Below are positions 31,501 through 34,707 of a DNA stretch of 64,000 nt, piece after piece. The position numbers were made by a program, and so were the translations under genes. Origin of the DNA: an uncultured Erysipelotrichaceae bacterium (lineage in GTDB: Bacteria; Bacillota_I; Bacilli_A; RF39; UBA660); assembly GCA_902775285.1 (NCBI GenBank), contig CACYLI010000002.1, forward strand, positions 1 through 64,000, given 5' to 3'. The notes under the pieces were generated by a model, which saw nothing but the letters and a program-made list of their open reading frames with translations, was not told where the DNA came from and searched no databases. The first letter of the stretch is position 1, and each line of letters begins with the position of its first letter.

Positions 31501-32050
31501 CATAAACATTTTGAGTAACTTCCTGTTTTTGTTCTATAGTTAAACTATCTAAATCAAATTTTTCTATTTCTTTATTTATATTTTCGTTTAAAAAATCATT
31601 AACTATTCTATAATTATCATCATTACTTGTATTATATGTAGCATCATAAGTACTACTATTATCAGGAGAAGACTGATATATAGGTGCTGATGCACTAAAA
31701 GAAAAAGGATCATTTAAATTTGATGAAGAAGTAGTTGTAGATAAATCTGATGATGAATTAACTGAAGAATTGTTTGTATTAGAATTATTTACACTTTCTT
31801 TATTTGCTGCATTTTCTTTATTTACTACTACATTTCCTTCAAATGATTTTATTTGATTTTCTTCTATTTCTGCTTTTGTTTTACTAGCAAACATTGTTCC
31901 TGCAATAGCAGCCGTTTCAGCTCCAAAAACACCTTTTGCTATTTTTTCTTCTTTAGTTATATCTTTTTTTTCTTCATGTAAAAGAGCACCACAAAACGGG
32001 CATTTATTTAATTTTTTATTTATTTGTTTTCCACATTTTATACATTTCAT
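13526..32050 (-). CDS. Giant multidomain protein (about 6174 residues) of the type VII island
   Basis: I place the start at the ATG at 32050, after AAGGA, beginning with a CxxC..CxxC zinc ribbon (Cys 3, 6, 17, 20). Then come a Ser/Asn-rich linker (about 75-140), a Gly-rich turn and ISIDYAALGSAIAIL (about 330-360), a Lys-rich region, about seven diverged repeats of roughly 190 residues (about 710-1880), a Gly/Ala-rich hydrophobic segment (about 2290-2490), a coiled coil (about 2520-2910), a proline/asparagine linker, a papain-like module (Cys3481, His3695), a transglutaminase-like module (Cys4153, His4191, Asp4207), a second papain-like module (Cys5206, His5402) and an unknown C-terminus (about 5660-6174). 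It has no signal peptide. Context suggests a T7SS substrate or a giant polymorphic toxin, which is inference. Genes on both sides are coupled or closely spaced. No frameshift interrupts 18.5 kb. Confidence 0.9.
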   Translation of the reverse strand: MKCIKCGKQINKKLNKCPFCGALLHEEKKDITKEEKIAKGVFGAETAAIAGTMFASKTKAEIEENQIKSFEGNVVVNKENAANKESVNNSNTNNSSVNSSSDLSTTTSSSNLNDPFSFSASAPIYQSSPDNSSTYDATYNTSNDDNYRIVNDFLNENINKEIEKFDLDSLTIEQKQEVTQNVYDSIRDYIKELIDSGEIEVEGDLTDEELNKLIAQFLSGDNSNQDNGDLVVLDRSKIEEEFTRIINENLEEYGIKIDFKLSENVLNLEDIEIIEKDGNRTYKDKEGNIYNSLEELVVAHPELIDVLKVIEENSEDEEKNDLEDENAGGGYAGGVISIDYAALGSAIAILGGPSITGQDNAKNKGKTGWNYLQNKASDLNKVFEKFQTGENKTSQHGATYNFSISGTKYASSFSSMCSSISKIGVKGSGSGYNSFLANLHKQLVNLKEKMDDSNKDKDGKEIFSDSEKTLMNYAFDLTASEYAAGYGAMLGQSEAVIANWMDTFNTSAQKRKDDFYKELDKTNRKTFDSNYKNIIDAMLEQEYAAKWAEEHGNEYPSKSDRKSSKYKKGLASYKEKNKQAYNKDSKKYKEYRKKFLESQSSYYKNLEENNIRLKDYHAQSAVIENLAKEYENSQKLLSLEEEIKELDRLLAERKITKKEYLSAKLEIESEMKKYDDHFDAIRVLGSTNEERALYEKYYNEVMNENASSIEVLAILDDYDKLLANYSDLDEKTKSVVDKATEFKNSQARLAELNGLEHLTEKQEKEKKELEKITGQYSGVASALYYYQNATRVFMEYAENLREHGFTVEDNELQIILLTQKLDNMAQANNEAAILVKKINDNLATEEDKKRLEQIGKDYGVLTKEVDGVLTIYRNNDPTNGTVFGLTEEESALYFSKYANEVLPKIKVQSMVNNISEWAIKDRKGELSGKDLEYFHQAQEILKARSTLEKYADLETIPPYLEEEINKARELIYNFSVADQIAFQHMESARLNLDFYSNIGEYFKSQDDVRAFNIAKQMFENNQELCQIEMGSNDNSAHYQAKKDELHTTAAVSEQDKQWLEENYGDSIKLWNLINNFDELKGEYDSKLVAEAKKVLDAKAQLERYDELYGRRTKLTAEEKEEYNALKTQLSTIKSNANPFSDIELAIFGYSDTARVYDEIRTNYLSSGYAVENKDLDIIKLVDDMNSQSTAYYRKVFLERELQNNTSLTASERQKYETELEGLKDAKPVVLTKEQSNLYMGRYANEILPAVKVQTAVYNYEEWQEKYNNGKLTKAEEEIYLQATEIVDARRYLELKDKEKLTTEEKNELSRLESKIDTDTATTKAYPFSQVEQLAFSNMENARMFMEFGNNLNRYGYAVENKDLDVVLLTDSICNQAISYYNAQEEIKEISDKLANSHLSDRDRTNYERRLTELYKIEKPRLTEEQNNVYSEQYTKILPAIKTQSILYNYEEWQEKYNNNELTDAETKEFLRAKVIIDSRKEYNRFLELQDFKNQRELTPEELKEYNRINSHMDIIESNINPFSQVEQIAFSNMENSRLYFEFGNNLAKYGYAVSNKDIQIVLLTNKLYTMSENNLEISDIMSRIALGQATEEDVKKLEEYNKIKQDGLTEEESKLYFSEYAQKVLPKIKTQEIINNYSEWQEKYANGTLSKEEQELYSQATQIISAKGQYKRYLELKDKTTLSTSETKELEKLESKIDSIYSNANKFSVVDQLAYYNISNANMYMASSREMQTVLRIISGTNFETQVLSSNNDDITIYTPVISEENQEYIDNYYKNSHALQVQNAILHLDELDPNSALYKEAQEAQEAQSKIEKYQTLKGIEASEQELSSEQKSELASIEKDLKTIVDNACFLSSSEQLIFSYMRSIELNNEYLSVSKELEEAKQIQALRDETTLNVYATRKQTVEFFENHPEAVEIDDKVATLEEQLKDIEYNRNVSRLDMIRINEMSSGNLDGFISSDDIHNYLLANNAEYNQLSFDVDNYILEKTKEQQSENLSAINKATSDSNWFKILSVIGNAFNAQYHDPAGEALSKLILKDKYIEPERMGADGLTDSQREIFENKYGLVIEYGLENAILNRKIEQTAADQIKCILNAQDKSLFSGDIGVDHFVKIPDPETSTFQMYFYDKDGKLVKNKDQIALYCISNGIDATGLDVSGNIKKYTDNLNALVAGSKENNYNYTTEQALQCYSYLMNKYGIDEATEIFSIFNDTGAKIIGYELGQERYAKMKEAFENTSGFWSDAGKFAYMAGYSLYDGVNGWADNFINIFAADGRKTAKDYKIEKFLNDVTLDDDFASYLINEYEIGSSIGNMLPSIVATLGISVATGGLGLPETALKSFQFLASFATMGLSAAGGTKQQAMIEGMDEATATIYGLLSGLSETTMEAVLGKLPGLSMLNESFEGAKGLAGVFTKMLSEGFEESVQEVYDAFLSSVFTGESVVVDPNAVLKAGLYGAITSGVMSVAGGVASQGLNIVNVGIDLASYAVLDSPSALKYLNNKYRGSNIIKLFTSQELRSDLRFMNQIRNNLKEKIAVAEVNPELKAKYDQLVANGEINSEKIKYSDYALEEAYAALNLEQAIINARNESLNYGHDSIAALTDDRIANILTERQETLDSLKEKREQYIKLQRDLGLTNDQVSELLNNNKEGILNIAAESKLINLHAEISELLSELNKSNDYVYDNYLSIRDTLLNLESSIENDSSLATRENTDTISKLKHQLELFENITSINDDILLKSTTEQEINDTLLYNEKLLAERLLTLQKVNEKLDENNQIIQDINPEEKNNTEFDKLNKDIESLEVLKEKLDREIEVLGKRLETTLDSRDTIATLLSEDNSRINTILEDYRTQLESIEQKNVELRERLKKENDFTILSNIEKEIQSNDTEIEKLEKQVSNLQETIDKNNTEIEKLTNGKIIGINNGSDTQTSQVLRAISGDTVLMGLIPNNLRQMLGVVDNTPENNNAPGNTNAPVIDGRSDRSTMDDRAASDIKFNDEVIHDEQSSQDEVPVLKPDISLVVNRMLENIELTDEVLDRCGITLLTNIHKLSNESVKNRVLEYYQSESIDTSTLSDEAIYEIIENPVFIDLFSKTSFIDEVISRDLNVNRIISSMPKESLQRIIYSVNDMQTYADFVNKISDIEVVRNILSSGFKNTENIIDHLNEKMLDEVISNNLLSKENIEDLIVRIIDKKSNIDVNKLFNDLTVEQVKEYELFFRTGLTEYGRKNLIPLLNANNILKIKEFYGNVIYSRLTYQQLVELESIGNSEFIDYLTNLQKAIYIINSKYDSYIEHVSNPRNLIGVYYTVNRADGSKCKIGLSNIINNNGKPIYVYNINGSMYYSTTNIASITANSRDFLYNEVADEFLSESRLDSILASDRFLGKIEVKDGKFTINMDEKSEVLSIVDTYVNEDTNFYEHLRDSNTRKQFGTNQRVREVNRTRNFVTEDGVDSGIDIGSYTRLVEHFKNKYNLSEQETINTLLNVIDNEAGACSYADLTNVIFSTFKNNVSAFKKTFGFDMYEFENGKKTLNYRMLLMDMYIRMNSTDLSVYDGAHHPRIFSIDPVTNERIINARVDENGKIKVDRFGNIEYCTDKEQVYASRGGILTSAAIKYLNDYGIEIENNANLNYFDKDGSLDIDRLKQDLRRRILNGEHLSLTERIKTINTKDKNGKTIRVVDQSQKNLIFHNLDGERNTEILNWKEGAGHVTTIVGLTEDGVIVVSWGMKHEIKFSDLTQYNCRFTTTNLNTPLLRTIAENSVRYQELANMDIVTLATEIRTDDSIDLDYILKNYLSHETISGLIDEMGANEVLSRVRSARSVNTILEIIRNQISKEEFLQTLSNLTTEQKLLLIRNDDINNELKLDVVNSATTGNELAYAMIELYDAFSSEDFNNFRQNLTTSQMRLLVESDILGEREKIGYVRNAHMSPESVIKYFDDNVDQLLSYANEYYDSNTEYSQFLNKLSFDQLTDTVIYYKATSLHIDALINKSENSSLLTDIFFNDIGKNDLYEYLMSKSSNEIERIASKLTEDGKTKLNNIIQKGIDSLFDEEATLERTFELNEENIENKINDESIILNSSEVIDEGSMIREYSEVNKSTLKESVLAKIKPEMSEFEKARLIYLELGKKLDYSALYRYSLSKEGSAYYESEYNRKLTIDEVEKTGCICATWAQIYSEMLIAAGFKPESIVVQRLMYDDNSYVYNSHAAMYVILEDGSLIVPDMTIPLGHPDYYNIKVGRPTTGFMYLSSEQIKSKYWHDSEFANVTKESRISPFNYRLEFMDGVNDNISEEVRDIIDEFGSYFYGWVLPNPDGNIKYNIDKAKLAKQKAIFKIINEGNTDAILNVDSRISPLLSVSDYFIKELTEELIESRTENDLELFDSLSLLGNIKLEDIKGLPGLLEALPTLFGIDNVRNRNIGTLQQYMRDVASQEDLLTGGRNNKTITIGLNNKTQNNALNINIYETDANGKSVLVTSFGIRVDENNQYVIYSNTIATKINKLLESSDRTEVTRILESLTPSELLTLENIGVNVSEYIDMNTQKIIEAQNLVEIGATESIATRVSNIVTDIEKQVDSNQILDSQKIRLTKSLINLKNSINNKLSTITNSISKIYSRIVNSINNLISKLDSKPTNISDNIIDNILNGREIDESVKERLLTTREFNRLIQGYNTDSNKLEFEERLNSIIQNVIIELDIQNKLNSGIDFDNTIERLSTIPGESIVRILNSLDKELFTKCITSIDSDILSNIHFNYELINKIPKEVFKTLFESNTFVKNNLGLIAPSYSKFDLTADEVASRVLQIDNYSLFIDEGYIDLISEIKDIKLIRSLLDADGNYKKVYFILDYTTDEIFNELIKDKEFVNEHKYDLIDLTRENLDSDTILSNMEIDDFLANTISAFPNFVNNIKSIDNIKKLINSYSNNEYKIRFLDKVNTDLNNGFISNYVIDFLNSLSTDEFNELYRNIDVDFVSLIIKTGIREYNNQILNKVFMSNNINSLTSSNILYLYQTNNDYIKYIDGNNLIDLYLSTNDTKILDYIKENPRLLHANRFNIKIGDSELTYLGVLTIDGRKVYEYKYNNKVLYTDSELFTLCLSEGAKVIDLIKEELITKDTSFVGRITSDLRYEFDSEMSDLIESRINTGLIEKEIFFEKHRHGNKRSTLGTNQKIKRSERIYSFIRRNNYGQIGPSQINTPSFRRFVDHFSSKYNMTEGLIVETINNIIDSQKGACSYANLCNVILWIFRNNPEGFKRRFGFDMYEYENGVRVLNTRALLFDMYLFFNSSDTNPNGRIFTIDTDGKRKLNIINEDGKFRTANSKEQVYACNIDGYYQIAFDYLRHYGIETEGSKLTLSYNEDGSVDIDLLKNDIKRRLANGEILSLTERVEMDTDKKGNKVVSKDAHELVLYNLDETNDYSSTFNWNEGGAHITTIIGANEDGLIVITWGHKALIRYSDLYSDNSAIFSLNLEMNSEENIQVTRNKIKELIAKKDYLQVIRGLESNIINLDTLELTDNKELLIELLNNMEPNSILKYTSDPEILLEYYNLIVDNPEIVNEFINSMSLEQKINLYYNSYNEIKLKELIIRSLTKEELESISDNDYTFIKSIEVYLTEKQKSYIKEQTEISSKQSLMEKLLGVKKNDEVLHYYIESDIIEANNSSSEHNQSAIIEIDDSEDVGAVNSSPRKLDGLQKSSIVDYFSKASSNLKTRIIESSDTIVNGFPENMIVETNGIIIEMSGHKEGDRIIGCLKHANEIVESVLMNYSVSINKADLDELLNIAKEQKRDFKGTFKLAPNGDYLIEVNGGYGTNNQLYTDLKNFLENNEKAKSIIAKIDSSIAESIGQSNYCANKDTLTGKYRLESLLISAGIIDENGNLTQNYQNETEIIDILQKIKKNKGIIDSSDLNKIRNIARLATMHLYMNAIDKCINQQNNSEKYKYSSSKYSRGLKILVDANANANGNYRFIIEILGNDISPTSKKTFHIDKKIFHMYPTSERVNSNALAPIISSIEWYIKEISKRISNDEAIKPSNSKEYKMIVKQELINTMILDSTDAGYTSTFFHITISNMIEELFNFDGGKNLGLNKYLDEMYENPELKINLMQMQERMKDSVYAKVDENNLTLISKVYESIITIIIKDKVFNVFSTDEDIKNYILSYLPNSQLAEKAFDELMKNIDFQNMLKNGKINTCTEEELKDLIGWWSYE
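26400..29925 (-). repeat. About seven diverged protein repeats, unit near 190 residues, inside the giant gene
   Basis: Units begin near 29925, 29330, 28870, 28300, 27730, 27160 and 26715. The best conserved three (from 28300) share YNYEEWQEKYNNG or a close variant, a following LT/LSxxE, an ELKDK-like turn, NPFSQVEQLAFSNMENAR, and YGYAVENKDLDIVLLT, ending before ILPAIKTQ. The first and last units are shorter and more diverged. The repeats look helical, and divergence at DNA level indicates old duplication. Confidence 0.8.
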
Positions 32051-32072
32051 ACTCTTATTCCTTATTATCATC

Positions 32073-32678
32073 TCACATTGTCATACCATGAGTAGGACAT
32101 GCTGGCATTCTTGCATAATTATTATAAGCATTATCTGCTTTTATTCTTAATGCATTTATTTCATCTGATAAAGCTTGTATATCTGCATTTAATTTATCTA
32201 TCTCATCATTTAATTTTTTATTCAGTTTTAGACATTTTTCTAACATTTTAACTAAATTATCTTTATATTTTTTTAGTGAACTTGATAATTCTTGACATTT
32301 TCCTCTATCGAATGGTTCAGAATTTATTATTACGCGCTTTAAATATTCACTAATTGCATCTAAAGCTGATGAATAATCTCCAAGTATATCAATAAACTCA
32401 GAAAGTAATGGTAAAAATTCTTCATAATTAGCTCGTGTTTCTTCATCTGTTGCTAATTGTTCTTGTTTTGTTTCTTGTTCTGTTATTTTTTCTTCTTTTT
32501 GAGTTTCTAAACTCTTATATAAAGAATATGCAGCATTTCTAGCTCCACAAGTACAAATAGGAGTATAAACAGGAGTATTCCCCCCTTTTTTTCCACTACC
32601 TTTTCCTCCACTTTTTGCTGGAGCATTAGTGCCATCTACTACCATTCGAAATTTTATATTATTATGAATACGTCTCAT
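32073..32678 (-). CDS. Coiled-coil protein with Cys/His ends, upstream of the giant gene
   Basis: I do not recognise a family. The 201-residue protein has a Gly/Lys-rich N-terminus, a CTCGARN motif near residue 43, a long coiled coil (about 55-190) and a CPTHG motif five residues before the end. The CxC and CxxH pairs at the two ends could bind a metal if the helices form a hairpin; this is inference. AGGTGAGG precedes the start. Its stop is 22 bases before the giant start, so both are made from one transcript, which has its own promoter upstream. A targeting partner for the giant protein is plausible. Confidence 0.75.
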   Translation of the reverse strand: MRRIHNNIKFRMVVDGTNAPAKSGGKGSGKKGGNTPVYTPICTCGARNAAYSLYKSLETQKEEKITEQETKQEQLATDEETRANYEEFLPLLSEFIDILGDYSSALDAISEYLKRVIINSEPFDRGKCQELSSSLKKYKDNLVKMLEKCLKLNKKLNDEIDKLNADIQALSDEINALRIKADNAYNNYARMPACPTHGMTM

Positions 32679-32705
32679 ATCCTCACCTATTATTCTACTA
32701 TAATA

Positions 32706-32734
32706 AGTTTACTATAATATAGGGTTTTTTTCAA
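32706..32734 (-). promoter_or_regulatory. Promoter of the giant-gene operon, with a direct repeat
   Basis: TTGAAA (32734-32729) and TAAACT (32711-32706) are 17 bases apart with an A-rich spacer. Two copies of TATTATAGTA (32719-32710 and 32705-32696) stand 14 bases apart across the -10 region and may be an operator. Confidence 0.5.
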
Positions 32735-32746
32735 TAAAATAGCATA

Positions 32747-32780
32747 AAAAAAAAGAAACTTTTTAGTTTCATTTTTTTAC
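32747..32780 (-). terminator. Terminator of the 105-residue gene
   Basis: GAAACT and AGTTTC form a hairpin flanked by T runs on both sides, so it could work in either direction. It separates the small gene from the giant operon promoter. Confidence 0.7.
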
Positions 32781-32789
32781 TTTAGAAAA

Positions 32790-33107
32790 CTATCTTTTTT
32801 CTATTTGATTTTCTTCTATTAAAGTATATTCTCTATTAGCTTCTTCTATTAATTTTGAATACATTTGATTATATAATGTAATATTATTTTTATCACTAAA
32901 ATAGCCTAAAAATCTAAATATAGCAAATATTGTACTTTTAGGAGTACGATTAATGCTTTCTTCTACTGATAAAAGAGTAAAGATATCTTCAGCTATTTTT
33001 TCATCTTTTTTATTTCCAGAAGATGCATTTTTTTCTTTTAAAGAAGTAGCTCTTTTTCTCATATCACTAATTAAACTATTCAAATTTAAAATATCTTCAT
33101 CTTTCAT
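32790..33107 (-). CDS. Small unknown protein of the type VII island
   Basis: No family recognised. The ATG at 33107 is chosen because GGAGAG precedes it by five bases; the six upstream codons begin with TTG. The 105-residue product is charged and helical, with a middle motif STIFAIFRFLGYFSDKNN that could be a short amphipathic or buried helix. It has its own promoter and terminator, so it is a single-gene unit between the second hydrolase and the giant operon. Function unknown. Confidence 0.75.
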   Translation of the reverse strand: MKDEDILNLNSLISDMRKRATSLKEKNASSGNKKDEKIAEDIFTLLSVEESINRTPKSTIFAIFRFLGYFSDKNNITLYNQMYSKLIEEANREYTLIEENQIEKR

Positions 33108-33129
33108 ATTTTCTCTCCATATCAATTAG

Positions 33130-33158
33130 ATTCTATCATAATAAATCTTTTTTTTCAA
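33130..33158 (-). promoter_or_regulatory. Promoter of the 105-residue gene
   Basis: TTGAAA (33158-33153) and TAGAAT (33135-33130) are 17 bases apart, with an A run after the -35 box as in the other promoters of the island. Confidence 0.55.
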
Positions 33159-33162
33159 TTAT

Positions 33163-33915
33163 TTAGTTAAATAAGAATTCTACAGCTAGTAAAACAAATT
33201 CATGCATTTTAGCTGGATTTTGAAATCTATGATCAGCACCTTCTACACCTATAAAATCTATACTATTATTATGTGCAAATTCTTTTACTTTATCAAATGG
33301 TACTAATTCATCATCTGTTCCATGAAATATTAATAATTTATCTTTAAAACTACTATAGTCATATTTTGTAATATCATTTTCTTTTAAAGAATCAACAAAC
33401 TCTTTAGTTATTCTAAATTGTCTATCATATCCAAATAAGAAACTTTTACCATGACTTAATAGTTTTTTATTATCTTCTGTTAATATATTTTCATTTAATA
33501 CTTGATACATTATAACAGCAGGACATCTAAGAACCATTTTTTTAAATGGGCATCCATATTCATGAATATATTTGAGACTTAAGTATCCTCCAAAACTAGT
33601 GGCATTTAAATATACATCAGCATTAAATCTTTTTTTAGCATAATTTATTACATGATTAAAATAATTAGAACAATCATCCAAGGTAAGTTTTTGTCTAACA
33701 TCTTTACCATGACAAGGCCAGTCAAATGTCAAAATACATACATCTTTATGCCTATCTAAAATGTATTCTGATAACTTCTTAGATGCATTATTTTCTTTGC
33801 TTCCACCAAAGCCATGACAAGATACTAATACTTTATTAATAGTACTCAAATCTTTATAATACATTTTACATTTAATACTTATATTATCTTCACTTATTTC
33901 AAAATACTTTTCCAT
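33163..33915 (-). CDS. Alpha/beta hydrolase, copy 2
   Basis: The 250-residue protein has the same architecture as copy 1 at 11482-12252: SCHGFGGSKEN oxyanion segment, DWPCHGKDVRQKL, nucleophile elbow NATSFGGYLSLKY (Ser near 108), acid in GTDDELVPF and His in GADHRFQNP. The elbow again has Ala in place of the first Gly. No secretion signal is seen. It has its own promoter and a weak ribosome-binding site (GAGAG further upstream). The near identity of motif order shows a duplication within the island. Substrate unknown; esterase, thioesterase or peptidase activity are all possible. Confidence 0.88.
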   Translation of the reverse strand: MEKYFEISEDNISIKCKMYYKDLSTINKVLVSCHGFGGSKENNASKKLSEYILDRHKDVCILTFDWPCHGKDVRQKLTLDDCSNYFNHVINYAKKRFNADVYLNATSFGGYLSLKYIHEYGCPFKKMVLRCPAVIMYQVLNENILTEDNKKLLSHGKSFLFGYDRQFRITKEFVDSLKENDITKYDYSSFKDKLLIFHGTDDELVPFDKVKEFAHNNSIDFIGVEGADHRFQNPAKMHEFVLLAVEFLFN

Positions 33916-33938
33916 TTTACTTAACTCTCTCTAGACTA

Positions 33939-33967
33939 ATTTTACTATAATGATTATTTTTTTTCAA
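33939..33967 (-). promoter_or_regulatory. Promoter of hydrolase copy 2
   Basis: TTGAAA (33967-33962) and TAAAAT (33944-33939) are 17 bases apart. The spacer ends in ATTATAG, as in the giant-operon promoter. Confidence 0.55.
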
Positions 33968-33972
33968 CAAAT

Positions 33973-34001
33973 AAAAAAGATAAGAATAATTTCTTATCTT
34001 T
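33973..34001 (-). terminator. Terminator of the WXG100-like gene
   Basis: A perfect 11-pair stem (AAAGATAAGAA with TTCTTATCTTT, 4-base loop) is followed by T-rich sequence on the minus strand. Confidence 0.8.
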
Positions 34002-34018
34002 GATATCAATATTTTATA

Positions 34019-34636
34019 TTAAAAATTGTAATTTGAAACAGCAGTACTAATACTTGTAGAAACAGCATTTAATGTCTCTTTATAAATTTTACTCTTAGAC
34101 ATAAATGTATTAAATGCATTTTGAGCTTTATCTCTACCAGTTCCAGCAGTCCAGTTTTGCATTATTTTTTCATAATACATTCTTACATTTGAAATAAATC
34201 CATCCATTGCACTATTAGCAGCATCAACTTTTGCTTTTCCTTCATTAGCTTGTGCAGTAATGTTGATTGTATCTCTAGTATCGCTGTATTCTGGTAATTT
34301 AGATTTTTCTTCAGCTACAAGTGGTGTTAGAGTTTCTAAAACAGCGCCATTAGATTTTTGAATATCTCTATAATTAGCAGCTATTTTTGTTGAATCAGAA
34401 GCTAAGCTTACTAGTGCATTTCTTATTTCAATCATACCATTAAATACTGTAACGATATTATTGATTTGAACACCAGCATCTTTTCCTTCCCAACATCCTT
34501 TAAGTACATTGATAGCAGTACCTAAATTATTAATAATAGTATCTGCACTTGAATCCTCTGTACCCATTACTCCATTTTTGAATAATGCAACTGCATCTTC
34601 ATACAAATTTTGTACACTTTGAACTTTATGATTCAT
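34019..34636 (-). CDS. Double WXG100-like secreted protein
   Basis: WXG100 proteins are small helical-hairpin substrates of type VII secretion. This 205-residue protein has W-E-G at residues 49-51, at the expected hairpin turn, and a second Trp in NWTAGTGRDKAQNAF at about 162, so it reads as two WXG100-like halves in one chain, each near 100 residues. It has no signal peptide and no Cys. AGGAGGT precedes the start. It has its own promoter and an 11-pair terminator, so it can be expressed in excess over its neighbours, as is usual for EsxA-like proteins. EssC lies directly upstream. Confidence 0.82.
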   Translation of the reverse strand: MNHKVQSVQNLYEDAVALFKNGVMGTEDSSADTIINNLGTAINVLKGCWEGKDAGVQINNIVTVFNGMIEIRNALVSLASDSTKIAANYRDIQKSNGAVLETLTPLVAEEKSKLPEYSDTRDTINITAQANEGKAKVDAANSAMDGFISNVRMYYEKIMQNWTAGTGRDKAQNAFNTFMSKSKIYKETLNAVSTSISTAVSNYNF

Positions 34637-34656
34637 CTTATCTACCTCCTATTTTA

Positions 34657-34685
34657 ATAATACATCTTTTATTTTTTTATTTCAA
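34657..34685 (-). promoter_or_regulatory. Promoter of the WXG100-like gene
   Basis: TTGAAA (34685-34680) and TATTAT (34662-34657) are 17 bases apart in the gap between EssC and the WXG gene. Confidence 0.6.
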
Positions 34686-34707
34686 CTTATTTTACATAGT
34701 TTATACA

